Source of the DNA: Niabella sp.
GTDB lineage: Bacteria > Bacteroidota > Bacteroidia > Chitinophagales > Chitinophagaceae
DNA length: 64,000 bases
Assembly (NCBI GenBank): GCA_017744715.1
Contig: JAGIAT010000016.1
Location: 62,001 to 126,000 of the forward strand
Direction: 5' to 3'
Under the pieces are notes generated by a model. The model was not told the origin of the DNA. It was given only the letters and a program-made list of their open reading frames with translations, and did not search any database. Shown here one piece after another: positions 36,090 to 44,855 of the stretch; positions within the stretch are counted from its first letter, which is position 1, and every line of letters begins with the position of its first letter. The position numbers and the translations under genes are program-made.

Positions 36090-37025
36090 AAGGGATCGTC
36101 CCAAACGATGCAAACCCGCAGCACCGCTTAACGGCATAGGTTCTGCGCCAACAATAACGAACGGTAATACAGGTATGCTTTTGCATACGTTGCACATCGG
36201 TCCTGCAACAAAAGATATTAAAAATTCTATCCCCGTTCGCAGAAAACGCATGAAAGCCTTACTCCACCTGCATTTCAGTGGATTTCATAAAAACACAGCG
36301 TGTTATTTTTTTCAACGCTGATAATGAGTCATCCAATAATTAATCGGACTTATCGAATAAACAATGGCACTCATCGAATTCTCTTGCACCAGAATTACAA
36401 TCCGTTTATTTTCGCATCCGATTAACATCAAACAGGAAGTTTTAGCCTGGAACTGTTTTATATGAATTAACAGTAACCGGAAACACGATCAGCATTGTAG
36501 CACGAACAACGTTGATAAAATAACCCCGGAGAAGCGCTAAAATCAATGCTTTGACGCAAGGAACCAACATCAGGACGCTGGTGCTCCTTATACCTTTTTG
36601 ATCTGTTATAGACATCTTTATGGACGATCAATCCGGCCAATTGTGACCCATGGGATATCTGCCCGGCTTATACCCTCCAAGCAAGCTTTGGATCCGGTAT
36701 GGATCATAGCGCAACTATGAACAGGCACCCTATGCGATCGCCGTATCGCAATACCGTACCCGAGCGCTTAAATTGGGTTAAAGGCAGGCTCTCTTGAAAA
36801 CTTACCGCCTTTAATCAAACATAAGGCACTGTCTGCATCCTGAAACAGGAACAATGGTTCACTGTTGCGGGAACAGATGGAGTAGCAATGGCTTTGAGTG
36901 TGCGCTGAATGCCATTGTAAAAAGTTTACACGGATTGGCATATACAGCTCCGCCTGATTATTGCGCCCTGTCTTGCCCGTCATCACCTGGTTCACATAGA
37001 TTTAAAAATAAAACTGAATTTGAAA
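36090..37025. other. Intergenic region, about 940 bp, no convincing gene
   Basis: Both strands were read for coding-like stretches; the short open frames look random. There is a weak hairpin with T-run (AACAC-AGC-GTGTT, 36292-36304, then seven T of eight bases) that could end the dNTPase transcript. No promoter box of the TAnnTTTG type was found close to the next gene. An undetected small RNA cannot be ruled out. Confidence 0.5.
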
Positions 37026-39065
37026 ATGACACGAAGAAAAATTACAACAACAGCATTATCCGCACTGCTCTGTGTATTGCTTTCGGGCTTCTACAGCTCC
37101 CCGGCCAAAGCGCAATGCACCAATTGCGGCAACTCTTATCTGAACGTTACAGATATCAGCTCCATTGAATATGATAACATGGTAAGCCTGTTTCACAGCA
37201 CCCTTACCAAGCAAGCCAGCGGCAAGGTTTTGGTTTGGGGCGAACGTACGAAGAGCAACGGCTCCGGCAGCAACCTGGTACCCGCCGAATTGAACAGCGC
37301 CAACTATTCAGGACTTACAGGAGATATTTTAAAAATTGCCGGCGGTAGTAATAGTCAGAACTATGCGCAGTTTGCCGTTTTAACCACCACAGGCCTTTTT
37401 ATCTGGGGTGATGAAGGCGTGCTTGTAAGCAGCTCCTTTAAAAGCGGAACCAGCTTTGCAAAAGTAAACAACGGCCTGCCTTCCGGCGTAAATCCTGCAG
37501 ATGTGAAGATGCTGTTTGGAACCTACCAGACCCTGGCCCTTCTTACCTGCTCGGGTAATGTATGGGTATTATCGCAAAACAGCGATATGCGTGGAGTTGG
37601 CAACAGCGCCAGCTCATCATCCACCTGGTCCCAGGTAACTGAATCCGGAAGCGGAAACCCGGTTCTGAGCAATGTGGTGGCTGTAAGAGGTGCGCCCGGT
37701 GGTTTAATGGCTCAGAAAGGTGACGGTACTGTATGGACCTGGGGACGGGACGTATACCTGGGTAACGCAACCGACGTTAATAGCCGCAACCGTGCTACAA
37801 AAATGACCCTTACCTACTCCGGAAATACCTTCACGCCCAAAATGATCGGGATGACCGGTACTACCGGCAGAAGCAGCCATTATATACTGGGTACGGACGG
37901 CTATATTTACAGCCTGGGAGAAAACAGTTACCGGCAGCTGGGCGACCGCAGCACTACTGAAAGAAAATCCTGGGTACGCGTAAAATCGGGTAGCAATACC
38001 GACCTTGCCAACGTTGCCTGGATCAGCCCCAACGAGCATGATAACTATGGTGTAAGCGCCGTGAATGCCATTACCAATACAGGAGCCGTATGGGCCTGGG
38101 GAAGCAATGAGCGGAATATGCTGGGACTGGGAGATGCCAATAGCACTTATAATCCTACCACACCTCCCGGAGGACTTAGCGGTTCGGACCAGATTGTGGC
38201 AGTAGAAACCGGTGGACATACATCCATGGTTGTAAAAAAATGTAGCGGACGTTATGGTTATGTAGGTCACCGGGTACATGGCAGCATGGCCGATGGTTCT
38301 GACGCCAATGAAAATGAAACTACCTACAATTTCTCTGCAACGGCGGTAATGGATATCTGCGGAGCCAGCTCCGGAGCCACCACCTTGTTCCCGCCCCAGG
38401 GTACTGTACATATCGGCGACCAGTTTCAACTGGACTACTCACCGGCCGGCGGAACCTTTACCGTAACAGGGCCTGCAACCATTACACAAACCGGGTTGCT
38501 GACCATTACAGGCAAGAATGCAGGTATTAAAGTAACGTATACCGCTACCGGCGATTGCGGTACCACTTCTTCTGAGATCACGATCAAAGCTGAGGATATC
38601 TTTTTACCGGCAACGTTTGATAAAGTAAGTGCAAGCATCCAGGGAAGTCAGCTCCAGGTAAACTTTACTACACTTACAGAACAGAACAACAGCCATTTTG
38701 AAATTGAAGCTTCAAAAGACGGTAAAGAATTTGTGAAAATTGGTGAAGTAAAAAGCACGGCGATCAACGGAAGCTCCAATATGCCGATCAGCTACAACTT
38801 TAACATGAGCCAGAGCGCCGCTACCGGATTGCTGGGCATGTCTGTTGCTGTACTGGCCTTTGCGGCGCTGCTGGTAAACCGCCGGAACAAATGGATGCTG
38901 ATGCTTGCCGTAATGCTGGGCACCGGTATCTTTGGCGCTACCTCCTGTAAAAAGCAGGAAGCAACATCCATCGATAATAATACCAAGCTGTTCATCCGCA
39001 TCAAACAGGTAGATAAAGATGGCGGGTATAGCTACAGTAAAGTAATACAAGCCGTACAGGAATAA
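37026..39065 (+). CDS. Secreted RCC1-repeat propeller protein with a membrane hairpin near the C-terminus
   Basis: The start is ATG 37026 (a TTG two codons earlier is less likely), followed by a signal peptide to about residue 30. Residues 30-390 hold RCC1-type blades, for example VWTWGRDVYLGN, YSLGENSYRQLGDRSTTE and VWAWGSNERNMLGLGDAN, forecasting a beta-propeller. An Ig-like part follows, then a module common in Bacteroidota surface proteins (TEQNNSHFEIEASKDGKEF ... FIRIKQVDKDGGYSYSK). That module is split at about 599-640 by two hydrophobic helices (GMSVAVLAFAALLVN, WMLMLAVMLGTGIFG) and a lipobox-like ATSCKKQ. No type IX sorting domain follows. Role unknown; surface binding is a guess. Confidence 0.75.
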   Translation: MTRRKITTTALSALLCVLLSGFYSSPAKAQCTNCGNSYLNVTDISSIEYDNMVSLFHSTLTKQASGKVLVWGERTKSNGSGSNLVPAELNSANYSGLTGDILKIAGGSNSQNYAQFAVLTTTGLFIWGDEGVLVSSSFKSGTSFAKVNNGLPSGVNPADVKMLFGTYQTLALLTCSGNVWVLSQNSDMRGVGNSASSSSTWSQVTESGSGNPVLSNVVAVRGAPGGLMAQKGDGTVWTWGRDVYLGNATDVNSRNRATKMTLTYSGNTFTPKMIGMTGTTGRSSHYILGTDGYIYSLGENSYRQLGDRSTTERKSWVRVKSGSNTDLANVAWISPNEHDNYGVSAVNAITNTGAVWAWGSNERNMLGLGDANSTYNPTTPPGGLSGSDQIVAVETGGHTSMVVKKCSGRYGYVGHRVHGSMADGSDANENETTYNFSATAVMDICGASSGATTLFPPQGTVHIGDQFQLDYSPAGGTFTVTGPATITQTGLLTITGKNAGIKVTYTATGDCGTTSSEITIKAEDIFLPATFDKVSASIQGSQLQVNFTTLTEQNNSHFEIEASKDGKEFVKIGEVKSTAINGSSNMPISYNFNMSQSAATGLLGMSVAVLAFAALLVNRRNKWMLMLAVMLGTGIFGATSCKKQEATSIDNNTKLFIRIKQVDKDGGYSYSKVIQAVQE

Positions 39066-39127
39066 TGCATACCGGTTTACTGCCGGCACATTCCGTGCAC
39101 CGGCAATAGACCAACCGCCTGATACAA

Positions 39128-39170
39128 GCAAGGCCCCCGTGTAAGCGATTACCGGGGGTCTTGCTTTTTT
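39128..39170 (+). terminator. Rho-independent terminator after the RCC1-like gene
   Basis: GCAAGGCCCCCG (39128-39139) pairs with CGGGGGTCTTGC (39153-39164) with one G-T pair, followed by a run of T. Confidence 0.88.
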
Positions 39171-39241
39171 TAGTACCGGTAATAACAGCGCGTGTTCCGT
39201 TACGCCTTTACAGGGGGTTGCATATATAGCAGTTCTGTTTA

Positions 39242-39711
39242 ACCGCAAAGGCGCCAGGGTTACGCTAAGTTCGCAAGGGATTTAAAACGATGATCCGGCG
39301 CGGTTCCATTACGGATTTTACGGCGGCTTTGGTACTTAGCGATTTTTTTACCGCAAAGGGCGCCGGGGTTACGCTAAGTTCACAAGGGATTTAAAACGAT
39401 GAGCTGGTGCGGTTCCATTATGGATTTCGCGGCAGCCTTGTTACTTAGCGATTTTTTTTTACCGCAAAGGGCGCCGGGGTTGCGCTAAGTTCGCAAGGGA
39501 TTTAAAACGATGCGCTGGTGCGGTTCCATTACGGATTTCGCGGCGGCTTTGCTACTTAGCGTTTTTTTAACCGCAAAGGCGCCGGGGTTACGCTAAGTTC
39601 GCAAGGGATTTAAAACGATGAGCTGGTGCGGTTCCATTACGGATTTCGCGGCGGCTTTGCTACTTAGCGTTTTTTTAACCGCAAAGGGCGCCGGGGTTAC
39701 GCTAAGTTCGC
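39242..39711. repeat. Tandem array of about 109-bp units, four full and one partial
   Basis: Units begin with ACCGCAAAGG at 39242, 39350, 39461, 39570 and 39678, giving periods of 108, 111, 109 and 108 bp; the last copy stops at about 34 bp. Identity is high, with differences mainly in the T-run that ends each unit and in scattered bases. Each unit contains CGCTAAGT near its start and ACTTAGCG near its end, so it can fold into a long imperfect hairpin. No ORF spans the array. It lies between a terminator and the promoter of the thioredoxin reductase-like gene. Confidence 0.9.
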
Positions 39712-39738
39712 TATTCAGCTTCCCTTCATTTTTGTTTA

Positions 39739-39777
39739 TGCAACATAGTTGCAAATAAAAAATAAATACTAGCTTTG
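39739..39777 (+). promoter_or_regulatory. Promoter with dyad operator for the thioredoxin reductase-like gene
   Basis: TTG (39749-39751), 18 bp, TAGCTTTG (39770-39777) fits the phylum promoter. TGCAACATAGTTGCA (39739-39753) has 6-bp arms around ATA and overlaps the -33 element, like a site for a dimeric MarR-type or similar repressor. The predicted leader is about 70 nt. Confidence 0.6.
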
Positions 39778-39850
39778 CCTTTTTGGAACGGAGAACGGCT
39801 TTGTGCGGTAACAAGGTTTGCTCTCCAATCAATCGCTTAAACTATTTTTT

Positions 39851-40774
39851 ATGGAAGCAAACGACAATTTTGATGTAGTGGTCATCGGAGGCAGCTATGC
39901 CGGTCTTTCTGCGGCGATGGCCCTGGGCCGGTCGCTAAAGAAGGTATTGGTACTGGATAGCGAAACTCCCTGCAATGCGGTTACGCCCCATTCACACAAT
40001 TTTCTTACGCAGGATGGCAGCACACCGGCTGAAATAGCAGCGCTTGCCCGGCAACAGGTGGCCCGGTACGATACGGTACAGTTTCGTACCGATCCCGCAA
40101 CGGGGGCAACCCTGTCCGGCCATCATTTTACGGTAACAACACAATCGGGGCACAGGTTTCAAAGCAGGAAACTGATCTTTGCAACAGGGATCAAAGACCT
40201 GCTTCCCGCTATAAAAGGTTTTGCCGAGTGCTGGGGAAAATCGGTGATTCATTGCCCATATTGCCACGGTTATGAATACCGCAACGAAAAAACGGGCATC
40301 CTTGCAAACGGATCCGTTGCACTGCACCTGGCAACATTGGTGCACAATCTTACGGGTAACCTAACCCTGTTTACAAACGGCGCATCATTCTTTACAGCTG
40401 AAGAACAGCAACGGTTGCAGCAACGCGATATTGCCATTGTACAAACGGAGATCAGGGAACTGCAGCAGTCCAATGGGCAACTGCAGCAGGTGGTACTTAC
40501 AGATGGCGCCGCCATACCCCTGAAGGCGCTATATGCCCGCGTACCGTTTGAACAGCAAACATCATTGCCGGCAGCACTGGGCTGTTCTTTTACAGAACAG
40601 GGGCATATACTGGTAGACAGCATGCAAAAGACCTTGGTGCCCGGGGTATTTGCCTGTGGTGATGCGGTATCGCCCATGCGTTCTGTGGCCAGCGCCGTGG
40701 CAGGAGGAAATCTTGCAGGCGCTATGGCCAACCATGAACTTTCACAGGAAGATTTTATGATGCCTGTATCATAA
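39851..40774 (+). CDS. FAD-dependent thioredoxin reductase-like oxidoreductase
   Basis: The start is taken at 39851 (MEANDNFDVVVIGG), since the FAD-binding motif VVVIGGSYAGLSAAMALGR should be within the first 30 residues; an upstream TTG adds 11 unlikely residues. The 307-aa protein has a redox-active pair Cys135/Cys138 in HCPYCHGYE, and a second FAD motif in GVFACGDAVSP. The NADPH-binding motif in the middle is poor (GILANGSVALHLATL lacks the usual GGGxSA), so the electron donor or partner may differ from that of true thioredoxin reductase. Cytoplasmic. Transcribed alone from a promoter overlapped by a dyad, ending at a strong terminator. Confidence 0.85.
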   Translation: MEANDNFDVVVIGGSYAGLSAAMALGRSLKKVLVLDSETPCNAVTPHSHNFLTQDGSTPAEIAALARQQVARYDTVQFRTDPATGATLSGHHFTVTTQSGHRFQSRKLIFATGIKDLLPAIKGFAECWGKSVIHCPYCHGYEYRNEKTGILANGSVALHLATLVHNLTGNLTLFTNGASFFTAEEQQRLQQRDIAIVQTEIRELQQSNGQLQQVVLTDGAAIPLKALYARVPFEQQTSLPAALGCSFTEQGHILVDSMQKTLVPGVFACGDAVSPMRSVASAVAGGNLAGAMANHELSQEDFMMPVS

Positions 40775-40775
40775 A

Positions 40776-40802
40776 AAAAAAGAGGCAGCTGCCTCTTTTT
40801 TT
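40776..40802. terminator. Palindromic bidirectional terminator
   Basis: AAAAAGAGGCAGCTGCCTCTTTTT is self-complementary around GCAGCTGC with A and T runs on either arm; it separates the convergent oxidoreductase gene and the Trp-rich repeat protein gene. Confidence 0.82.
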
Positions 40803-40811
40803 ATTCCCGTT

Positions 40812-41216
40812 TTATTCGTTTACCCACAATGCCCAGTGCTGATCGAACTTATACCATTTACCATCGGAGCCCTGCCATTTCCATTCGGGAACGGCTTCCC
40901 ATTTTTTACCGTCCGTACTCCACACCAGTTTACCTTTATGGATCTTCAGCCATTTGCCGTCCTTATCCATCCAGGCGCCGCCTTCCACAGCGGCCCATTG
41001 CTTACCATCCGTGCTCCACCACAGCTTGGCCATCTTATCGATCTTATACCAGTAGGTTGTTCCGTCCTTTATACCCGGCCAGGACTGGTCCGTTACTTTT
41101 TTCCATTCAGCCTTTTTTGAGCTGCATGCCGAAGAAGCTGCATTACCTGCATTCAGATCGTTGATCCATACACTGTTTAGCAGAAAACAGGCAGCAATCA
41201 GTATTACTTTTTTCAT
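40812..41216 (-). CDS. Small secreted protein with Trp/Lys/Gly-rich tandem repeats
   Basis: The 134-aa protein has a signal peptide (residues 1-23). The mature part carries about two and a half repeats of roughly 32 residues with the pattern W-x-D-x-D-G-K-W-x-K-I ... L-x-W-S-T-D-G-K-x-W-x-A-V, seen as LWWSTDGKQWAAVEGG and LVWSTDGKKWEAVPEW. I do not recognise the family; the pattern suggests a small all-beta repeat that could bind a polymer or the cell surface. It is the last gene of a run with two ferritin-like genes (27-bp gap), so it may share their regulation. Confidence 0.72.
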   Translation of the reverse strand: MKKVILIAACFLLNSVWINDLNAGNAASSACSSKKAEWKKVTDQSWPGIKDGTTYWYKIDKMAKLWWSTDGKQWAAVEGGAWMDKDGKWLKIHKGKLVWSTDGKKWEAVPEWKWQGSDGKWYKFDQHWALWVNE

Positions 41217-41243
41217 ATTTCTGTTTTTAAAGTTTATAATACC

Positions 41244-42065
41244 TTATTGTTTGATAAATGGTTGCACAATAGCGATCACCTGGTCGTACGTCAGCGGTTC
41301 ATCAAAACTTTCAGAGGCCGCATTGGCGCTTACAAAGCCGGTGAGATCAATGCCCGCCTGGGTCGTAAGTTCCTCCCCGTTATAGCTTTTCTGTACCGCG
41401 TCATCATCGATTCCGCCCGGGTTCTTCCCGGTAATCCAGGGTTTAATGGTTGCATCATTGGTGCGCGCACGCCGCATCTGGCGTATATGTGATGCATGAC
41501 GGGCTTCCACCGAATGGATATTCAGTGCGGCGGTAAGTACGGTATTATTGCTCATGAGTACTCCTGCCTGTCCCTTGTAGGCGCGCACCCCGGTATCTTC
41601 AAAGGTTTGGGCCACGGCCAGCAATACGTCGTAGTTTGTAAATACTGTTGCAAAATGTCCGCCTGCGGTAAAATCGAAGGTAGGTTTAGATACAGGTGTT
41701 GCACCCAGCTGCCTGATCACTGCTGTTAAAAAAGCCACGTGTTGGTTCTCATGGTCGCGGATGGTGGTCAATGCGCCCGTAGGAGCCCCGGCCGGTATGA
41801 TCCCCGAAGCTACTGCCCTGGTATAGAATTCCGCTTCCAGGTATTCCAGGGTAAGGGCATACTGCAACACGCCGGTTATATCCGCCGGAGCCGACTGGCT
41901 GTAAGCCGTATTCAAAAGCCCTCCCAGGGCCAGTGGTACTGCTGCCAGAGTAAGCCTTCCCCCGATGCCGGCAAAATTGCGGATCGCTTTCCGGCGGGAG
42001 TCGATCCGGCCATAGATATCCGGATCTATCTTTTCCATGTTGCTGAATAATTGATACAGGTTCAT
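41244..42065 (-). CDS. Exported ferritin-like domain protein (Ferritin_2 type)
   Basis: The 273-aa protein belongs to the group related to plant desiccation proteins with a four-helix ferritin-like fold. A basic pair followed by a hydrophobic stretch (DSRRKAIRNFAGIGG then LAAVPLALGG, residues 22-50) looks like a Tat-type signal set unusually far from the N-terminus. Metal-ligand-like Glu/His occur in LTLEYLEAEFYTRAV and IRDHENQHVAFL, and again in SVEARHASHIRQMR. It is a paralogue of the neighbouring gene upstream (25-bp gap). An oxidative-stress or iron role is likely from the fold but not proven. Confidence 0.82.
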   Translation of the reverse strand: MNLYQLFSNMEKIDPDIYGRIDSRRKAIRNFAGIGGRLTLAAVPLALGGLLNTAYSQSAPADITGVLQYALTLEYLEAEFYTRAVASGIIPAGAPTGALTTIRDHENQHVAFLTAVIRQLGATPVSKPTFDFTAGGHFATVFTNYDVLLAVAQTFEDTGVRAYKGQAGVLMSNNTVLTAALNIHSVEARHASHIRQMRRARTNDATIKPWITGKNPGGIDDDAVQKSYNGEELTTQAGIDLTGFVSANAASESFDEPLTYDQVIAIVQPFIKQ

Positions 42066-42090
42066 ACGATTTGTTTTAAAAAATGAACGA

Positions 42091-42810
42091 TCAGGATTTG
42101 GGTAAATTGCCGCCCCATAGTTTGGAAGTAAGGAACGACTGTGCGATCATTAATACAGCTGCCGGCGCTTTCGCCTGGTCCATACCATTGGCATCGATAA
42201 TGGTATTGTCTGCAAATGAACCATTGCTGATAAGATCGCGTATACAGGCTGCATGACGGGCTTCAACGGAAACGATCTTTCCTGCCAGCAATAAATAATT
42301 TTTATCATCAATGAGTGCGCCGGCACCGTTATAGGCCGATACGCCCAGGTCTTCAAATGCTTTTGCAGTAGCCAGCACTGCATCCCTTTTGCTAAAATCG
42401 ATCCCGGAGAAATTTACATTTAATGCAGGAATGGCAGCTGCACCAAGTGCTTTTTTAAAGAACTCCCGGTGCGCCACTTCATGATCCCGGATATCTGTAA
42501 GTAACGCTGTTTCAGCGGCTGTAATTCCTGAATATGGCGACTGGACAACCTTTGTATAAAAAGCGGCTTCCAGCTGTTCCAGTGCATAGGCGTAGTTCAG
42601 GATGCCGGTATCTCCTTTTCCAAGATCAATACTGCCCGGAGGTACCGTGCTGCCCATACCATCATCATCCTTGTTGCAGGAAACAATGGCGGCAAGGCTC
42701 AGACTGCCGATACCCAGCGCGGAAAGAAATTTTTTCCGGCTTACAGTTTTGTTGTATGCAGCTTCCTCTCCTGGAAGTTCCGGCTGTAAACGGATGGAAT
42801 CATTTTTCAT
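42091..42810 (-). CDS. Exported ferritin-like domain lipoprotein or Tat substrate (Ferritin_2 type)
   Basis: The 239-aa protein has a Tat-like signal with a possible lipobox (TVSRKKFLSALGIGSLSL then AAIVSC, Cys about residue 45). The ferritin-like body shows YALEQLEAAFYTKVV, IRDHEVAHREFF and SVEARHAACIRDL, matching the paralogue at 41244 motif by motif. It is the first gene of the ferritin-like run. The ECF sigma/anti-sigma genes lie upstream on the same strand beyond a terminator; a promoter for the sigma factor in the 240-bp gap would make this pair a regulon member, but I cannot identify one. Confidence 0.83.
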   Translation of the reverse strand: MKNDSIRLQPELPGEEAAYNKTVSRKKFLSALGIGSLSLAAIVSCNKDDDGMGSTVPPGSIDLGKGDTGILNYAYALEQLEAAFYTKVVQSPYSGITAAETALLTDIRDHEVAHREFFKKALGAAAIPALNVNFSGIDFSKRDAVLATAKAFEDLGVSAYNGAGALIDDKNYLLLAGKIVSVEARHAACIRDLISNGSFADNTIIDANGMDQAKAPAAVLMIAQSFLTSKLWGGNLPKS

Positions 42811-42938
42811 ATCTGTATATTTTTAATTGTTGTGTGGAACGGTTTAATACAGATATATACGCATACTTTTGATAACCGGATTGCGCAATACAACTATTTT
42901 TTTGTGAGGATGCTGAACAGATGGCAAATAATCTCCAT

Positions 42939-42966
42939 AAAAAAAAGAGCCGTATTACTACAGCTC
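42939..42966 (-). terminator. Terminator between the anti-sigma and ferritin-like genes
   Basis: On the minus strand GAGCTG and CGGCTC pair (one wobble) around an 8-base loop, followed by eight T. This ends the sigma/anti-sigma transcript. Confidence 0.7.
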
Positions 42967-43046
42967 CTTTTCTGAATATATGTTACTTGAATATAACGCT
43001 CATAGATACGTACCCGGAAAGCATTTGGTTTTATACTGCCACAATT

Positions 43047-43844
43047 TTATCCGGGAACCTTTCCCATTGCCTGTAGCTGATCGAGGGATGGCGTGGGATT
43101 GCCGCCCGCTTTTTCCAACGTAATGGCAAAGGCCTGTGCATTGTCAACAGGTTTTAGCAAGCAAAATGTGGCACAATCACCGATAACGCCGGCATCTACC
43201 GGAGTTCCGTTTACCAGGGCCCAAAGCTGGTATTGCTTATCACGTGGAGGCGCGGGCAGGCCCTTTATCATCAGGTGCACTTCTTTATTGGTCTTATTCC
43301 ATATCACCACGGCTTTGGTAGCGGTGGTTTCCTTAATACCGGTTAATGCTATTTTAAATGCCGCCGGATCGGAAAAAAGTTGCAATCCGGTATTCAGTTC
43401 TTCGGCCTTTGTACGGAGTGTGGCATTCTGTGTATACAGCTGGCTGCGCTCCATTGCAAGATCCTTGTTTTCCCGTTCCAGCATTTTGACCCGTTGATAG
43501 GCGTAAATATTGTATCCCACGCTGGCAATGATCAGTACTGCTGCTGCCGCTGCCAGCGGTTTTGAAAACCGAATTACTTTTTTGTTGCCAGCCGTATCAG
43601 CGGCAACGGCCGGTTGCTGACCGGGAGCCAGCTTTTTAAACAGTTGTTCTTTGACTCCGCCGTCTACAGGCACCGCATTTTTCAGGGCGGCTGCTTCCAG
43701 TTCCTGTTCAAAGTTCAGGATTGCGGCATTCAGCTCAGGATATAGAGCACGCATACGCTCCAGCGTAGCCCTTTCTTCCGGATCCGCGAGGCCCAGCACG
43801 TAGCTCTCGATAATACCACTCTTTATGTATTCCTGAATATCCAC
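43047..43844 (-). CDS. Anti-sigma factor, RskA/anti-sigma-K type
   Basis: The 265-aa protein has a cytoplasmic N-terminal part (residues 1-95, EYIKSGIIESYVLGLADPEE, the zinc-less anti-sigma type), one membrane helix (about 98-115, PLAAAAAVLIIASVGYNIYA), a short coiled coil and a periplasmic RskA C-terminal domain (AVVIWNKTNKEVHLMIKGLP ... QYQLWALVNGTPVDAGVIGD). Signal-driven cleavage or binding outside would release the sigma factor encoded 3 bp upstream. The signal is unknown. Confidence 0.9.
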   Translation of the reverse strand: MDIQEYIKSGIIESYVLGLADPEERATLERMRALYPELNAAILNFEQELEAAALKNAVPVDGGVKEQLFKKLAPGQQPAVAADTAGNKKVIRFSKPLAAAAAVLIIASVGYNIYAYQRVKMLERENKDLAMERSQLYTQNATLRTKAEELNTGLQLFSDPAAFKIALTGIKETTATKAVVIWNKTNKEVHLMIKGLPAPPRDKQYQLWALVNGTPVDAGVIGDCATFCLLKPVDNAQAFAITLEKAGGNPTPSLDQLQAMGKVPG

Positions 43845-43847
43845 CTT

Positions 43848-44387
43848 TTATTTAATAAATTTTCTTAACTCGATCAACGCTGCCCGCAGCCTTGTTTTTA
43901 CGGTGCCTACCGGCATACCGGTTTCGGCAGCAATATCACCGTGGCTCATACCTTCAAAATACGCCAATTCAATCACCTGGCGGTGTTCTTCCCGGAGATT
44001 TTTTACCGCACCCCTTAAGCCGATGGTATCCATATTCCACCCGGATGTTGCGGGAATTGTATGCACCTCTTTTGAAAGCTCCCTGTGCTGCTGCGTATTT
44101 TTCCAGTTCCGGCTGCGCAGCATGTCAATTGCGGTATTCCGTGCCACAGCAGACAGCCATGTAAACAGGCGGCCTTTGGAAGCATCATAGGCCTGCACCT
44201 GGTTCCAAATTTTTACAAAACACTCCTGTAATGCATCCAGGGCATGCTGTTCGTCTGCTACAAAGCTACAGATGATCCCGTTCAATGACGCCGCATAATG
44301 ATCATACAGGTACCCGAACGCCTGGGCATCCCGTTGTTTTAAAAGCAGCACCAGCTCATCCTCACGGTATGTATGTTCCTTATTCAA
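43848..44387 (-). CDS. ECF RNA polymerase sigma factor (SigK-like)
   Basis: The 179-aa protein has region 2 (FGYLYDHYAASLNGIICSFV, ALQECFVKIWNQVQAYD, with GRLFTWLSAVARNTAIDMLR) and region 4 (REEHRQVIELAYFEGMSHGD, MPVGTVKTRLRAAL), the usual compact ECF layout without region 1 or 3. It is the type that goes with RskA anti-sigma factors, and the two genes are nearly touching. The sigma factor probably transcribes its own operon and envelope or oxidative stress genes. Start at 44387 follows normal family length. Confidence 0.93.
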   Translation of the reverse strand: MNKEHTYREDELVLLLKQRDAQAFGYLYDHYAASLNGIICSFVADEQHALDALQECFVKIWNQVQAYDASKGRLFTWLSAVARNTAIDMLRSRNWKNTQQHRELSKEVHTIPATSGWNMDTIGLRGAVKNLREEHRQVIELAYFEGMSHGDIAAETGMPVGTVKTRLRAALIELRKFIK

Positions 44388-44702
44388 GTATTACAGGCAT
44401 CAGAAATACAATATACGTAATAAACAGAAGGCTGGATTTCTGATCTTGAAAAAAAGCGTTTTTCCAGGCCGGGGGTAAAGCACCCTGAATAAGCAGAGGG
44501 ATGATCTCCCTTTCATTTATGAAAACCTGCAAGCTCCAACAGCTGTTCTTCATCTTTTTATTTTACATTTTTTATTCGTTATTTTACATTTCCGGGATAC
44601 GGGTAAGAAAATGTAGCATAAGAACTATTAAATACAGAACGAGCAAGTGAAGAACTTTCGATGAGAAAGAAGATTTCAGGCAGTAACAGGAACATTTACT
44701 TC

Positions 44703-44710
44703 TAAATTTG
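44703..44710 (+). promoter_or_regulatory. -7 promoter box for the tRNA gene
   Basis: TAAATTTG fits TAnnTTTG and lies 37 bp before the mature tRNA 5' end. Confidence 0.5.
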
Positions 44711-44747
44711 ATATTTTGCATTAGACATTTTACCCACCGAAGGGCAT

Positions 44748-44820
44748 GCCATCCTAGCTCAGTTGGTAGAGCAGCTGTTTCGTAAATAGCAGGTCGTGGG
44801 TTCGAGCCCCATGGTTGGCT
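44748..44820 (+). tRNA. tRNA-Thr (anticodon CGU)
   Basis: A 73-nt cloverleaf: acceptor GCCATCC/GGTTGGC (one T-T mismatch at the fifth pair), D arm GCTC-AGTTGGTA-GAGC, anticodon arm GCTGT-TTCGTAA-ATAGC with anticodon CGT reading ACG, variable AGGTC, T arm GTGGG-TTCGAGC-CCCAT. CCA is not encoded. An open frame on the other strand across this gene is an artefact. Confidence 0.92.
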
Positions 44821-44855
44821 CAAAAAAAAGGATCCGTCCAAAGACAATCCGCTGT

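Noticed and set aside
36768..36995. 75-codon minus-strand frame in the gap before the RCC1-like gene
   Set aside because: Random-looking composition, no start signals, no recognisable fold.
39242..39711. Array as a CRISPR
   Set aside because: Units are about 109 bp, near identical throughout with no unique spacers, and there are no cas genes.
44584..44847. Open frame on the minus strand with motif SNPRPAIYETAALPTELGWH
   Set aside because: It is antisense to the tRNA-Thr gene, a well-known type of false ORF.
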